From NCBI GenBank assembly GCA_963638365.1, contig CAVHRK010000072.1:62001-126000 (forward strand): 64,000 nt of DNA. The letters run 5' to 3'. Origin of the DNA: Suilimivivens sp963638365. GTDB taxonomy: Bacteria > Bacillota > Clostridia > Lachnospirales > Lachnospiraceae. Within the stretch, counting starts at the first letter, position 1. Every line of letters begins with the position of its first letter. Under the pieces are notes generated by a model, which ran no database searches, was not told where the DNA came from, and saw only the letters and a program-made list of their open reading frames with translations. The position numbers and the translations under genes are program-made. This document shows, piece after piece, positions 52,101 to 60,730 of the stretch.

Positions 52101-54084
52101 GGATCGTCCGAACCTCAATCTTAAAGTTTTCATTTGCATTATCGCCACCCGAAAGTGCATGAAAAACATACTGTTTCAGCCAGTCACAGCCGCCATTAAA
52201 CCGGAAATAGGTCGGTGCATTCCGCACCTCCATCCATACCGTCGCCTGCTTCTTCTTATCTGCATCACTTAAGTCTGCTTCATCCGTCAGCTTATAATCT
52301 CCCGCTCCCGGTCCTACATAAAGGAATACTTTATCGGTCTTCGAAGGTGTGCCGGAGGGTGAAACCGTTGGTGAAGAAGAAGTACTGGCAGATGCCGAGG
52401 CACTTGCGGATGCATCTGCTGATGCAGAGGGACTTGCACTTGCCACAGCAGAGTTTTCATTCTTCACATATACATCATAGGGACGATTGCTGCTGTCTAA
52501 AGGAAATTCCTGTTCACTACCCGGAATTACTTCATAAACGGTTCTCGAATCATTTGTAAGATCCGTTACATATTCAAAGGTAACAACATAATAGACGGTT
52601 GCGGTTCCTGTTTCAGTTGTAGATACCGGATTTCCATTGGCATTGCTTTGATCATTGCCTGTGCTATCATCATTGTCCGTCTGATCCTCATCCATCTGTT
52701 GATCATCCTGATCTCCATCTCCGGAATATGCAGAATCCATTGCTGATGAAGCCACCGGAACTGCACTGGGCGTCGGTGATACGGTCTGCTGCATTTCACT
52801 ATAATAAATAGAAGGAACAGCAATGGTATAATTCACTTTGTTGCTGACTGTTGTAGTCGTTACCGATAAATCCGAATCGCTAACTACCTTTGGGGTTGCT
52901 GTTGGTGTCGTTGCCGGGGTTGCAGATGGCGTCGTGGTACTGTCTTTTGAAGGAGAAGCCGTTGTCACCGCATCTGCTGTGGAGGTAGTTTCACTTCCTG
53001 CTGAAGCAGTTGTTTTCGGAGTACCTGACGAACCCGTATTATTCGAATTTGTATTGTCCGAATCTGTGTCATCGGAATCTATGTCATCCGAATTTGTATC
53101 TTTGGATGAATTCTGTGAATTCTGATTGTTGTAATATTCATCCAGGGAAACACTGCTGCTTGTCTGAAACAGGGATGCTATGGTTCCGGCATAGACAAAT
53201 CTACTATCGTTCATGCTATACAAATTCGTAGACGAATTATAATCGGATTTATTAGCATCCGTAATCTGTTCACTGTACTGAATCACATAGCCTTCTGTGA
53301 GTCCCGTATCGGAAGATACTTTAAATCGAACCTGATACGTTCCATTTTTCGAATCAAACTGATAAACGGACTGTGATGCTTCTCCGGATCCCTCGTCCTC
53401 ACTCCAATTACCAACCTTGATATAATCATATCCGGTTTTATCCGGTGTTGCCGTTGGTGTGGCATCCGGATCGGGCTCTACATACTTCTTAAAATAGCCC
53501 TTCATCAATCCGCTGTGTGCCGTATCCCCTTTATCCTTATCATCATCCGGAAGCGTCTTGGTATCGATCAGTAACTGCCAGCCATTGGCGTTCGGCGTGT
53601 TCAGATCCTTACGTGTATTCCCGCTTCCATAGGCTTCTTCATACTGGAAAAGTGCATCTCCATTACTGTTTCGATATTTCCAGATATCATTTACCAGAGC
53701 AGCACGCTTCTCATACGTGGAAAGATCCGCAGAATGATTTTCTGAAAGATCCTTATAAATCTGCATATAATCCGATGCCATAGGCGATTGTCCGTTCACC
53801 AGATACCCCAAAGTGCCGGTGCTGATCTCATAGGATGTATTTTCATCCCATGCGTAGGTCGCATAGCTGGGTACAACATCCAGAATCACGAACGGATTAC
53901 TGTCTCCGGTATGACTTTCCACAACCTGCTTTGTCCCGGTGAAAGACTCCTTCGCATACGTTTCCATCGGTTCCATATGATGGAAGATTCCTACTGTACC
54001 AAGTGCAGCCACCAGAACCGAAGAAGTAAAGATCATTCCTATCTTTTTATTCACTTTTCTTTTTCGAGTATTACGCCTTTTCAT
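49150..54084 (-). CDS. giant secreted DUF5057-type protein with low-complexity linkers
   Basis: The 1644-aa protein has a basic N-terminus and one hydrophobic helix (residues ~15-35), so it is secreted or N-terminally anchored. At least three modules repeat the same strand pattern: NPFVILDVVPS (61-71) with DLVYLESGTAPF (~675); NLRILELQPT (~875) with NLVFIGLDGQK (~948) and AGYPILVEND (~1012); KIKVLQIGAKDG (~1205) with WDLLIIGFGNGSE (~1270) and GHSVLVTGKEA (~1295). This resembles a glutamine-amidotransferase-like Rossmann fold without obvious catalytic triads. Two Ser/Thr/Asp/Asn/Pro-rich linkers lie at ~320-400 and ~545-585. It follows the 1100-aa prepilin by 55 bases. I think it matches DUF5057; function unknown. 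Confidence 0.75.
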   Translation of the reverse strand: MKRRNTRKRKVNKKIGMIFTSSVLVAALGTVGIFHHMEPMETYAKESFTGTKQVVESHTGDSNPFVILDVVPSYATYAWDENTSYEISTGTLGYLVNGQSPMASDYMQIYKDLSENHSADLSTYEKRAALVNDIWKYRNSNGDALFQYEEAYGSGNTRKDLNTPNANGWQLLIDTKTLPDDDKDKGDTAHSGLMKGYFKKYVEPDPDATPTATPDKTGYDYIKVGNWSEDEGSGEASQSVYQFDSKNGTYQVRFKVSSDTGLTEGYVIQYSEQITDANKSDYNSSTNLYSMNDSRFVYAGTIASLFQTSSSVSLDEYYNNQNSQNSSKDTNSDDIDSDDTDSDNTNSNNTGSSGTPKTTASAGSETTSTADAVTTASPSKDSTTTPSATPATTPTATPKVVSDSDLSVTTTTVSNKVNYTIAVPSIYYSEMQQTVSPTPSAVPVASSAMDSAYSGDGDQDDQQMDEDQTDNDDSTGNDQSNANGNPVSTTETGTATVYYVVTFEYVTDLTNDSRTVYEVIPGSEQEFPLDSSNRPYDVYVKNENSAVASASPSASADASASASASASTSSSPTVSPSGTPSKTDKVFLYVGPGAGDYKLTDEADLSDADKKKQATVWMEVRNAPTYFRFNGGCDWLKQYVFHALSGGDNANENFKIEVRTIRADLLTQDMLEQADLVYLESGTAPFINQDSTRVKLQYLTSDTQNVTENGNTVTKGLTRQNAYALVYRAAVELLPVIVDYDAVTNSNYSSLDYQKLAKMFLKEDLETYVNDAQTATDWLFDHLDDSDYPNRSDNGNHYVNRNVYVVNSSTPLVNRDFPENFDGGSAESGFSEVLNLIQSENALLSEENRIPENVSKAKAIEYIINYSVGFIADFTNLRILELQPTNNDKADLQAENPTDSSTTLYWQRNATGAIKKQVLRSSRKIDVKVTTKATSAFNSEWEDINENYNLVFIGLDGQKLNHAESLWSSTVYNNIDLNNKLYHTGDQAANDGGQYDPSDITERKKNELLDFMRAGYPILVENDFFTGKSAKNGAGRINTKYVAEDTQLYDFLKQAVTDFADRIYTIDDVHSNILFMAQLNIDHPVISVSDTTDLTLTEATNGELSVNFTYAITNQNGDGYGGECHTEFYLDVNDDGSYTDAERMDGLSSEGKVLRATADNGQATVLFTESPGSRAIPFRIRVADNNNSYRRSSVQGILQVTDGTKEKIKVLQIGAKDGTSLATLYQQENSTLGYYLKAAENTMNVKFEIETIDSATLNERFAKNPDCLNQWDLLIIGFGNGSENFAPNVIANYINEGHSVLVTGKEAIDGTRLLDQTLLGQLDRKTYGSLGRTSGKPYFRYAGLDAGMFNEQSNLGASGLNEGSVFRYPYAIGKSVSLDGGRSHKAYDYLLDLSNLQTPFVTPWFVFTGSGQNAYDVSPNDGANNYYLYSRSNVVFIGNDDYSTYTYDVGNAQNPTGTGLQESQMFVNAMMLAYDAGVHNLKVDIVAGFDSDEAKVSSVSIPFDQEIEAQNGLLDETVDVYFKFKNSNLTLSNAYAVNFYYEDAAGGIFLDVGDEKVQVTPFTSSLWTVQDNALTEVAASQIRQGKVYRFKAPVIALQNNTAATNARIYVEVVSTLERPDGVGSQTVRGYDSVTFTRTQLFLLE
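53046..53105 (-). repeat. 15-bp tandem repeat, four copies, in the DUF5057-type gene
   Basis: Four consecutive 15-base units (53046-53060, 53061-53075, 53076-53090, 53091-53105), each starting AATTTGTAT or AATCTGTGT-like, encode the pentapeptide series NSDDI, DSDDT, DSDNT, NSNNT. The unit keeps the reading frame, so copy-number change would lengthen or shorten the linker. Confidence 0.85.
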
Positions 54085-54139
54085 CTTTCTGCACTCTTTC
54101 CATCTCTATTCTGTGGCATGCTCCATCTGCGATCATGCT

Positions 54140-57100
54140 TTAGTTCCCTGACAGCTTCCAACATTTCAATGCACTGTCATATTGGTATTTTCCATAACAG
54201 GAATTACCGCCATTATCCCAGATCTCAATCACATCGACTCCGTTGCTCTGCTGACGCTTCAATTTACATGACAGTTGTTTCCGCGTATTTCCCGTCACAT
54301 CGCCATCCTGATAAAATATCAGGTCATGCCATACTTCATTACTATTTCCATTCCAGTAATTAGAATCCGACACTTCCGGCACAAAGGTTCGGTAAACCTG
54401 TCCATCCAGATTCATATTGAGATTTGCTGTTGTATCTACATACGCCTGGGCCCCCTTGATTCTTGACCACTTCGTCATTCCGGACTGCCACTGATACTTT
54501 CCATAAATCCTGCGGATCGTCCAGAAATTGTCCTTCGTCTCTTCTCCTTCAACCAATGTTAACGTATAGGTTTTCGTATTTTTATCGTATTCGCAATAGA
54601 TTCTGGCACACTTTATTCCCTCTTTGGAGCCATTCAGTAAATTCGTTTCCTCATAACCATTTATATCCTGCCAGTCTTTATACTGCTGCTCTTCCTTTTC
54701 CTTCTCAAACGGGAAATTATCCTGCGTAGGAAGCGGATAATACGTCAGGTATTCCTTTCCGTTCCTGCTAAATAAAAGGGTTCCATTATTACTTTCTTTT
54801 GCTTCCGACTGTCTTTCCCATTTCTTTCCGTTTACACCGCATCGATAAACCCCAAAAGATATTCTGATCTTTAAGGTATCGTCTCTTGTCTGTTCAATAT
54901 ACGGCTCCACTTCATACGCATTGCTTTCCGGGACATAACGATAATTAACTCCACTAATAGTAATCGATGTGAGGTTATTCGTTCCCTCGGCAATTGCCTG
55001 GAAAGACATTCCCCATGAAATGTTGGTTTGCTGCCAGTCTGTCTTATCTAAGTTGGGGAACCGCCAATCCGTTTTCATTTCTCCGGGCAATGGGAAGCAT
55101 ACCCCTCCCTTAAATGCAGAACTGTCCACATCCATGGTTGTCTCCGCAGATATGGTAACATGAATCGTGCTGTTCGAGGATTCATAATATATCGTTCCCC
55201 GGTTGGATGTATCATAATTTTGGGATCCAACCAGATTCAACGTTGTTTCCGGACTTCTTGTATACTGGAATCCCGGAACAATATGGTAAGTTCCACTCGT
55301 TGCAAGCTGCTGCTTATCCTTGATATTTAACACCGGACTATGCGCGTTCTGGGATAATGATACATACTTATTATCCAGTTCGGTAGAGATATACTGCTTG
55401 GAATCTGCATCAAACGTTCTAATCTTCGTCCATTGGGACTGGTCATTTCCCTCACCCACATAAAGACTGTAGGTCATGTTGTTCATAACACGTCTGCTGA
55501 TACTGATATTCAGGCTGGAATCCTGTGTCTCATCAAAATTCAGATCTCCGAGAACGGCATTCCATGAATTTGATAACAAATTATAATCATCACAGACTAT
55601 ATTTTCGTCCACATAACGTTTCTTGTTATAGGTAAACGCAATCTTTGGCGGTTCCAGTGTCGTATAATAGACTTCACTGTACTGGAACATATCACCATCA
55701 TAGGCATAAGGTGGTTCCTTCTTCTGGGATACATTGTCAATATATTCCTTCCAGATCACATCATCAGGCTCCGGTCCGATATCGCCTCCTCCTTCCTGCC
55801 ATTCCTTGTAATGCTTCTTGGATACGGCTTCCAATGCCTGCATATAGAAAGTATATGTCTTCGTCAGATCCAGATTAAAGCATTCCGGCTCAACCCAGAT
55901 ATTCCATCCGGTATTATGATAAGCTACGATCTGATCCGGTTCATTCCCTGAATTATCTACAATCCGGATACAGATTACATGATGGTCAATGGTCGTTGTA
56001 AAGCCGGCTAACAGCTCATCCATTTTTATCTTATCACCATATTGTAACTGTCCGCCTGTTGGCTTCGCCGGATTCTTCTTCTCCACAACCTTCAGTGTAA
56101 TCTCACCCTGTACTGGTCCATATAAACGTCGACTGGACAGGTTTGAGGTTGCACGAATGGTAATTGTAGAACCCACTGTTGCATCGGCCTTGATCCGGAT
56201 GGTTGCGGTCTCATGATCGGAATCCTGAATGCCATTCTGTAACGAACCGGAACCAGACACAACCGTCCAGTCGGTCAGGTATTTATCTCCTGTCGGATCC
56301 TCTCCACAGGAATCGCACTTGTTTCCAAGCTTGACACCATCTACTGTTCCACCGAGAACTACGGTACTTCCCTGCATAACCTCCAGTGCGCCCGGAGTCG
56401 TATCATTGGAATCAAGCAGCTTCTCGCTCTCCTTACGTAAGGTAACCTTGGTTACACGCTTCACATAAACAGTAACGGTTGCTTCTGCCGGGCTGTTATC
56501 TTCATCGTTCTTCGCGGTTGTGGTAACCTTCACCCGAAAACTCTGGTGGGTTTCCTTCTCGCCGATTTTCAGAATGCCGTTTGCGGCATCTGCCATCATC
56601 GTTCCTTCGCCCACTGCTCCATCAATCGACCAGGTGACCGTCTTGTTTAAAAGGTTCGTACCGGTTACCTTCGGTGTAGAGAAATGGAAGGTTTCTCCCG
56701 GTTCCAGCACGACAGTCGGCTCCTTCACGCTGATGCTGACACGGACGCGCTTATCCAGAGGTTCAATATCTGCATTATTAATCACTACCTTATTCCGGAC
56801 GGTAATGTTGTTTGCCATTTCAAATTTACGGGTTCCGGTCTTAAAGTTCAGTTTGAGTTTTACCACACGGCGTTCCTCTACCTGACTTAAATCCACCTGA
56901 AAGTCCGTTACATTTTCAGCCAGAAGCACACAATCCGCTTCTCCCGGCATCGGGAAATTTCCACCTGCATCCGCTACGGAGAAATACAGATTCTCATCGG
57001 ATTTCTGCCAGTAAAACATATAATTATGAAGCTCTGTGGAAGCATCTTCTGCCGGCGCGCCCGGATCTGCATAGGTAGAAAGTTCCTCTGTGCCTTCCTC

Positions 57101-57442
57101 TTCGCTTGTCGGAGTCGCTGTGTTATAAACGATCAGTGCCTTTTTCTCCGGTGTAAAGGTAAATTCGGAGTCCTTTAATGCTTTCACAGGCTGTTCTCCG
57201 TCATATCCTACATAATTGATGCTCTGCGTTGCATCAATAATCACATCCGACATCTGATTTAATGCAAGCTGTGCCTCCTGCTGCACACTGATGTCGTTAT
57301 TGCCGTTCGCATAATTTCTGGACGTAATGATAATAAAACTGCACACCGCACCGGTCACAATAACCAGTATGGCAATTGCAATAATCAGTTCCACTAAGGA
57401 AAATCCACTATTCTGTTTCTGAATCCGTAACTTTTTCCTCAT
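54140..57442 (-). CDS. giant prepilin-like protein (PilW/GspJ type) with Ig-like modules
   Basis: The 1100-aa protein starts with a short basic leader and a class III (type IV prepilin) signal, QNSGFSLVELIIAIAILVIV, with Glu at +5. The processed N-terminal helix would join the pilus or pseudopilus. Residues ~35-220 look like the rest of a minor pilin. Residues ~225-470 form bacterial Ig-like (BIG_2-like) beta modules (VRVSISVKEPTVVLEPGETF, VTKVTLRKESEKL, TVTWSIDGAVGEGTM). The C-terminal ~600 residues are mostly beta and aromatic-rich, without a recognised family. Usual GspJ/PilW proteins have 200-350 residues, so this is a large adhesin-like extension, probably exposed at the fibre tip. Confidence 0.8.
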   Translation of the reverse strand: MRKKLRIQKQNSGFSLVELIIAIAILVIVTGAVCSFIIITSRNYANGNNDISVQQEAQLALNQMSDVIIDATQSINYVGYDGEQPVKALKDSEFTFTPEKKALIVYNTATPTSEEEGTEELSTYADPGAPAEDASTELHNYMFYWQKSDENLYFSVADAGGNFPMPGEADCVLLAENVTDFQVDLSQVEERRVVKLKLNFKTGTRKFEMANNITVRNKVVINNADIEPLDKRVRVSISVKEPTVVLEPGETFHFSTPKVTGTNLLNKTVTWSIDGAVGEGTMMADAANGILKIGEKETHQSFRVKVTTTAKNDEDNSPAEATVTVYVKRVTKVTLRKESEKLLDSNDTTPGALEVMQGSTVVLGGTVDGVKLGNKCDSCGEDPTGDKYLTDWTVVSGSGSLQNGIQDSDHETATIRIKADATVGSTITIRATSNLSSRRLYGPVQGEITLKVVEKKNPAKPTGGQLQYGDKIKMDELLAGFTTTIDHHVICIRIVDNSGNEPDQIVAYHNTGWNIWVEPECFNLDLTKTYTFYMQALEAVSKKHYKEWQEGGGDIGPEPDDVIWKEYIDNVSQKKEPPYAYDGDMFQYSEVYYTTLEPPKIAFTYNKKRYVDENIVCDDYNLLSNSWNAVLGDLNFDETQDSSLNISISRRVMNNMTYSLYVGEGNDQSQWTKIRTFDADSKQYISTELDNKYVSLSQNAHSPVLNIKDKQQLATSGTYHIVPGFQYTRSPETTLNLVGSQNYDTSNRGTIYYESSNSTIHVTISAETTMDVDSSAFKGGVCFPLPGEMKTDWRFPNLDKTDWQQTNISWGMSFQAIAEGTNNLTSITISGVNYRYVPESNAYEVEPYIEQTRDDTLKIRISFGVYRCGVNGKKWERQSEAKESNNGTLLFSRNGKEYLTYYPLPTQDNFPFEKEKEEQQYKDWQDINGYEETNLLNGSKEGIKCARIYCEYDKNTKTYTLTLVEGEETKDNFWTIRRIYGKYQWQSGMTKWSRIKGAQAYVDTTANLNMNLDGQVYRTFVPEVSDSNYWNGNSNEVWHDLIFYQDGDVTGNTRKQLSCKLKRQQSNGVDVIEIWDNGGNSCYGKYQYDSALKCWKLSGN

Positions 57443-57498
57443 ATGTCTCTCCGCTTAACCTTTATCCGGTTCATGATCTTTTATGATCTTCTGCTCTG

Positions 57499-58062
57499 TC
57501 AACTCCCCGATCCACTTGTCGGCTGGTTCACCGCAATCTTTCCGGTAAGCTTGATAAAATCCAGCTTATAATCCCGGTGTCCTCCCTGAATCTCGATCAT
57601 CTGTGGTGCATCCTTGAAAGAACCGGAAGAACGGTCAAATTCAATACGAATTCCGGCATCTGCTCCTGTCGGAAGTTCTAAATTCGGGGTTCCGGAAGCA
57701 TCCGTGTAAGTTACTGTCACACGATTACCACCAATCTTCTGCGGATCCTCGGTAACCTCCACAAGCTCACCTGCTTCGCCGCCTTCCTTCTGCTCCATGA
57801 TATGAAGCTGGCTATAGATGCGGTCATTCTCACCACGATAGACAATCAGCCAGGCCTGCGCCTTTCCCATTGTTGTCACCTTGCAGTCTGCAATCGCCCG
57901 CTGCAAATCGTTGGAACACGCCTTGGCATTGGCACTGAACACCATGGAAACGGACAGAACGACCGTACCGATCAATGCTGCAATAATTGCAATGACAATA
58001 ATCAGCTCTACCAAAGAAAAACCACTGTTATTTTTTGCTAATTTCTTCTTATCTTCTGCCAT
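57499..58062 (-). CDS. type IV prepilin-like protein (PilE/GspG-H type)
   Basis: The 187-aa protein has a 14-residue leader and the canonical signal NNSGFSLVELIIVIAIIAAL (cleavage after Gly, Glu at +5), then a membrane helix and a small globular domain (RAIADCKVTTMGKAQAWLIV, KIGGNRVTVTYTDAS). It is the only normal-sized pilin in the window. It may be a minor pseudopilin of H type, or a subunit of moderate abundance. A 202-base gap with 11-bp tandem repeats separates it from the preceding gene; 56 bases separate it from the 1100-aa pilin. Confidence 0.87.
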   Translation of the reverse strand: MAEDKKKLAKNNSGFSLVELIIVIAIIAALIGTVVLSVSMVFSANAKACSNDLQRAIADCKVTTMGKAQAWLIVYRGENDRIYSQLHIMEQKEGGEAGELVEVTEDPQKIGGNRVTVTYTDASGTPNLELPTGADAGIRIEFDRSSGSFKDAPQMIEIQGGHRDYKLDFIKLTGKIAVNQPTSGSGS

Positions 58063-58228
58063 TTCTGCCTGTTCCTGTTTATTTCTATTGCTGTTTGTTT
58101 CCCATTTAATTTCTGCATCTATTTATAACTTTTCTCTGAGTTTCTGTCATTTCACTTCTGGCAATTCCACTATTTCTTTTCATCCTATATAAGGAAGATC
58201 TTGCTCTCTTCTATCTGACAGGATCGTT
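58063..58228. other. intergenic region before the 187-aa prepilin gene
   Basis: This AT- and purine-rich stretch (minus strand) lies between the 809-aa gene and the 187-aa prepilin. I see no convincing promoter, riboswitch or small open frame. A palindrome-like CCTATATAAGG is near 58183. The ribosome site before the prepilin is weak (CAGGAACAGG). Confidence 0.5.
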
Positions 58229-58261
58229 TCTTTATTACTTCTTTATTACTTCTTTATTACT
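58229..58261 (-). repeat. 11-bp tandem repeat, three exact copies
   Basis: TCTTTATTACT is repeated three times without change (58229-58239, 58240-58250, 58251-58261), followed by a partial TCTCTAT. It begins three bases past the stop codon of the 809-aa gene. On the minus strand each unit reads AGTAATAAAGA and carries stop codons. Confidence 0.9.
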
Positions 58262-58264
58262 TCT

Positions 58265-60694
58265 CTATCTCTTCTCCCAGTTCACGTAGCGGACGATCTC
58301 GGTATAATCAATGTTCAGATTACCGGCATCATCGGTCGGCGCTTCCTGTGCGCCATCCGCAAGGCTGGTTTCCCCGTTTACGAAGAACGCCATCGGCGTT
58401 GTGGTATCTCCCTCCGCTCCGGTTGTCGCATTCAATACCTTATACAATTCCATCTTATTCCGTTTGAGGGAGGATGCGCCATTCGTAGTTGCACCGTTAA
58501 TCGTAATCGTTCCCTTGGCAATGGCAAGTCCCGTAAAGTTCCGGTCGATCGTAATATCTCCCAGTGAAACAATCAGGCGGATATGGGATGCTTCACCTGC
58601 TGCTGTGGAAAGTGTATAATTTCCTGCAGTAATGATTCCCTTCAAACCATCCTCTGTCGTAAACTCCATCGTACCAAATCCATTTTCAGCCAGATAGTCG
58701 GTAATGTTTTTCTTAAGTTCCGTTCCGTCTGCCTGCTTTATTGTAATTTCTTTCTTAATCACACTGTCAAAGACATTCTGGAACGTACTTGACGAAGCTC
58801 CATCCTCACTTAAATTCGTTGTCAGACCTTTATAAACATTGGCAATCTCTCCGGACTTCTGGAAAACTTCGGCAGTTGTCATCGTATTAGTCGTTGTATT
58901 CGTACTTGCAAGAAGACTTACCCCGCTCTGGCTCAACGCATCCGATACCAGTGCATTACCGAGAATCGTATAGGAGTTCTGTGCAGAAGTGTAATCTCCT
59001 AACAGGATTCCTCCTGTTGCATATTTCTTAAAATAATGATCAATGGATTCCTTATTGTTTCCATTCAGATAATAGGTCTGATAATACTTTGCAGCATTTT
59101 CCGCATCCATTACCAGATAATAATAGGTCAGGGATTTGCTTTCTGTACCACCGCCCACATACTGCGTGCTGACCTTCCGGATATGATTCATGTCTGTAAC
59201 GCCAAAGTCGGAAAGAGAAAGCATCTTTCCATCGCGCTTGAGCTTGCTTACCGGTCTGTAAAAGTCCACTTCCTCAAACTGCTTTGCATATTCCGAATTC
59301 GGATCCTTATAGGCCTGCATTTTTTCTGCCTGTTCTTGTGTCAGCGGATTCTGCCCAATGATGGTTTCTCCCTTATAGACACCCAGACATTCGGTTGGAA
59401 CAAGGTATGCAATCTGTCCACCCTTCACCGTGATGGACTCACCCATCAGGACTGCCTTTTCATTCTTCTTACTTGCATCCTCTACTGCCGCTGCTGCATT
59501 CTGATCCAGTTCTTCCTTCGTGGTATTCGTTCCAATATAGGCACGTCCCGCCAGCATCAGTGTATTTACGCCGCTCATATCCACGGTAGAATTCTGTCCG
59601 TTGATGATAATGGCACTACTGCTTTCCTGATCCGTCGGATCTCCTTCAAGTCCGGTTGCCGTAGAGGTTCCATATCCGTAATATTCTTTTGTCAGGGTTG
59701 CCCTGCTTCCGCTTCCGGAAAGCGTGAGGTCATTCGCAATATAAGTCTTACTGTCTAAGCTGATTGTTCCGCTCTGCAGATCAAGACTCTTCGCATAGAC
59801 GCTGCTTCCCGTCTCACTCGCATCACGTACAATGAAGCCCGCACCCGGTCCAACCACGTCAATTTCACCCTTTGAAATTACATATCGGCCGTTATTAATT
59901 GCAAGGCTGCTCGCTGGATTGATGGTAATGCCACCTTTGCCATTTTGATCTGTTCCTGCATAAATGCTTCCGTCCCCGGTCACCTGTCCACTTCCCTGTG
60001 CCAGGCTGATTCCCTGGTTGCCGATCAGCAGATAATCATACAGATCATCAATAGAACCCGACTGGGTAAACACGATCTCCGGTACATCCAGACACAGGTC
60101 GGTGTTCACGATAGATAACCGGTCACCATCCATATAAGAAACAAATACATTCCGGAGAATGAGACTGCTTCCGTTTACAAGCTCCATCACCGGAGCCTTG
60201 GCTTTCGATGCGTCCGTTTCATCCGTACCATTATCCCATGCGGTCTGATTTACATTTTTCCAGATCGTTGTATCCACATAACCTTCCAAAACATCCCTGT
60301 TATAGTAGCCATCGCCCTTTTCCGAATCACGCAGGTGCTTTACCAGCGTATCCAGATACATCGAAGCAAAGGAACTGTAACGGTTGGATTCACTGTCAAG
60401 CTCTTCCCAGTTGGATAAAACCTCCTGATAGGCAACCGCTACCGCATCCGAGGTCTCCTTCTGCAGGCCTGCCACGATCTGCTCCACAACCGTTTCTGCG
60501 GAATAAAAGCTGTTCTTATTCCGGATGTCATTCACTTTGATTTTATAGTTGATATAAGACATCCACAGCAGCGTTGTTGCCAGAATCCCGATCATTGCCA
60601 TCGCAATAATGACAATGACAATCGAAGAACCACTGTTGCGCCTCTTTCGATTCCACAATTCCTTCTGCAGTTGTTGAAGTAAATGTCTTTTCAT
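58265..60694 (-). CDS. large PilX/GspK-like minor pseudopilin
   Basis: The 809-aa protein has a basic leader and SGSSIVIVIIAMAMIGILAT: a prepilin-type helix that lacks the +5 Glu, as in GspK. Then comes NSFYSAETVVEQIVAGLQKE, the 'FYxAExG'-like stretch seen after the helix in PilX/GspK proteins. Residues ~220-370 contain Gly/Ser/Asn-rich short repeats that look like a beta-solenoid (GSGQVTGDGSIYAGTDQNGK, LDLQSGTISLDSKTYIANDL). The C-terminal third ends in another glycine-rich strand region. GspK proteins are usually ~300-350 aa. It probably sits at the tip with the other minor pilins. Confidence 0.75.
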   Translation of the reverse strand: MKRHLLQQLQKELWNRKRRNSGSSIVIVIIAMAMIGILATTLLWMSYINYKIKVNDIRNKNSFYSAETVVEQIVAGLQKETSDAVAVAYQEVLSNWEELDSESNRYSSFASMYLDTLVKHLRDSEKGDGYYNRDVLEGYVDTTIWKNVNQTAWDNGTDETDASKAKAPVMELVNGSSLILRNVFVSYMDGDRLSIVNTDLCLDVPEIVFTQSGSIDDLYDYLLIGNQGISLAQGSGQVTGDGSIYAGTDQNGKGGITINPASSLAINNGRYVISKGEIDVVGPGAGFIVRDASETGSSVYAKSLDLQSGTISLDSKTYIANDLTLSGSGSRATLTKEYYGYGTSTATGLEGDPTDQESSSAIIINGQNSTVDMSGVNTLMLAGRAYIGTNTTKEELDQNAAAAVEDASKKNEKAVLMGESITVKGGQIAYLVPTECLGVYKGETIIGQNPLTQEQAEKMQAYKDPNSEYAKQFEEVDFYRPVSKLKRDGKMLSLSDFGVTDMNHIRKVSTQYVGGGTESKSLTYYYLVMDAENAAKYYQTYYLNGNNKESIDHYFKKYATGGILLGDYTSAQNSYTILGNALVSDALSQSGVSLLASTNTTTNTMTTAEVFQKSGEIANVYKGLTTNLSEDGASSSTFQNVFDSVIKKEITIKQADGTELKKNITDYLAENGFGTMEFTTEDGLKGIITAGNYTLSTAAGEASHIRLIVSLGDITIDRNFTGLAIAKGTITINGATTNGASSLKRNKMELYKVLNATTGAEGDTTTPMAFFVNGETSLADGAQEAPTDDAGNLNIDYTEIVRYVNWEKR

Positions 60695-60730
60695 AGTTCT
60701 CTCTCTTAACCGTTTTATCTGCTTCTTGCC

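Noticed and set aside
52838..53125. Plus-strand Val/Ser-rich frame in the DUF5057-type gene
   Set aside because: Complement of the Ser/Thr/Asp repeats; no ribosome site.
58229..58261. CRISPR-like array
   Set aside because: Units are 11 bp, directly abutting, with no spacers and no cas genes.
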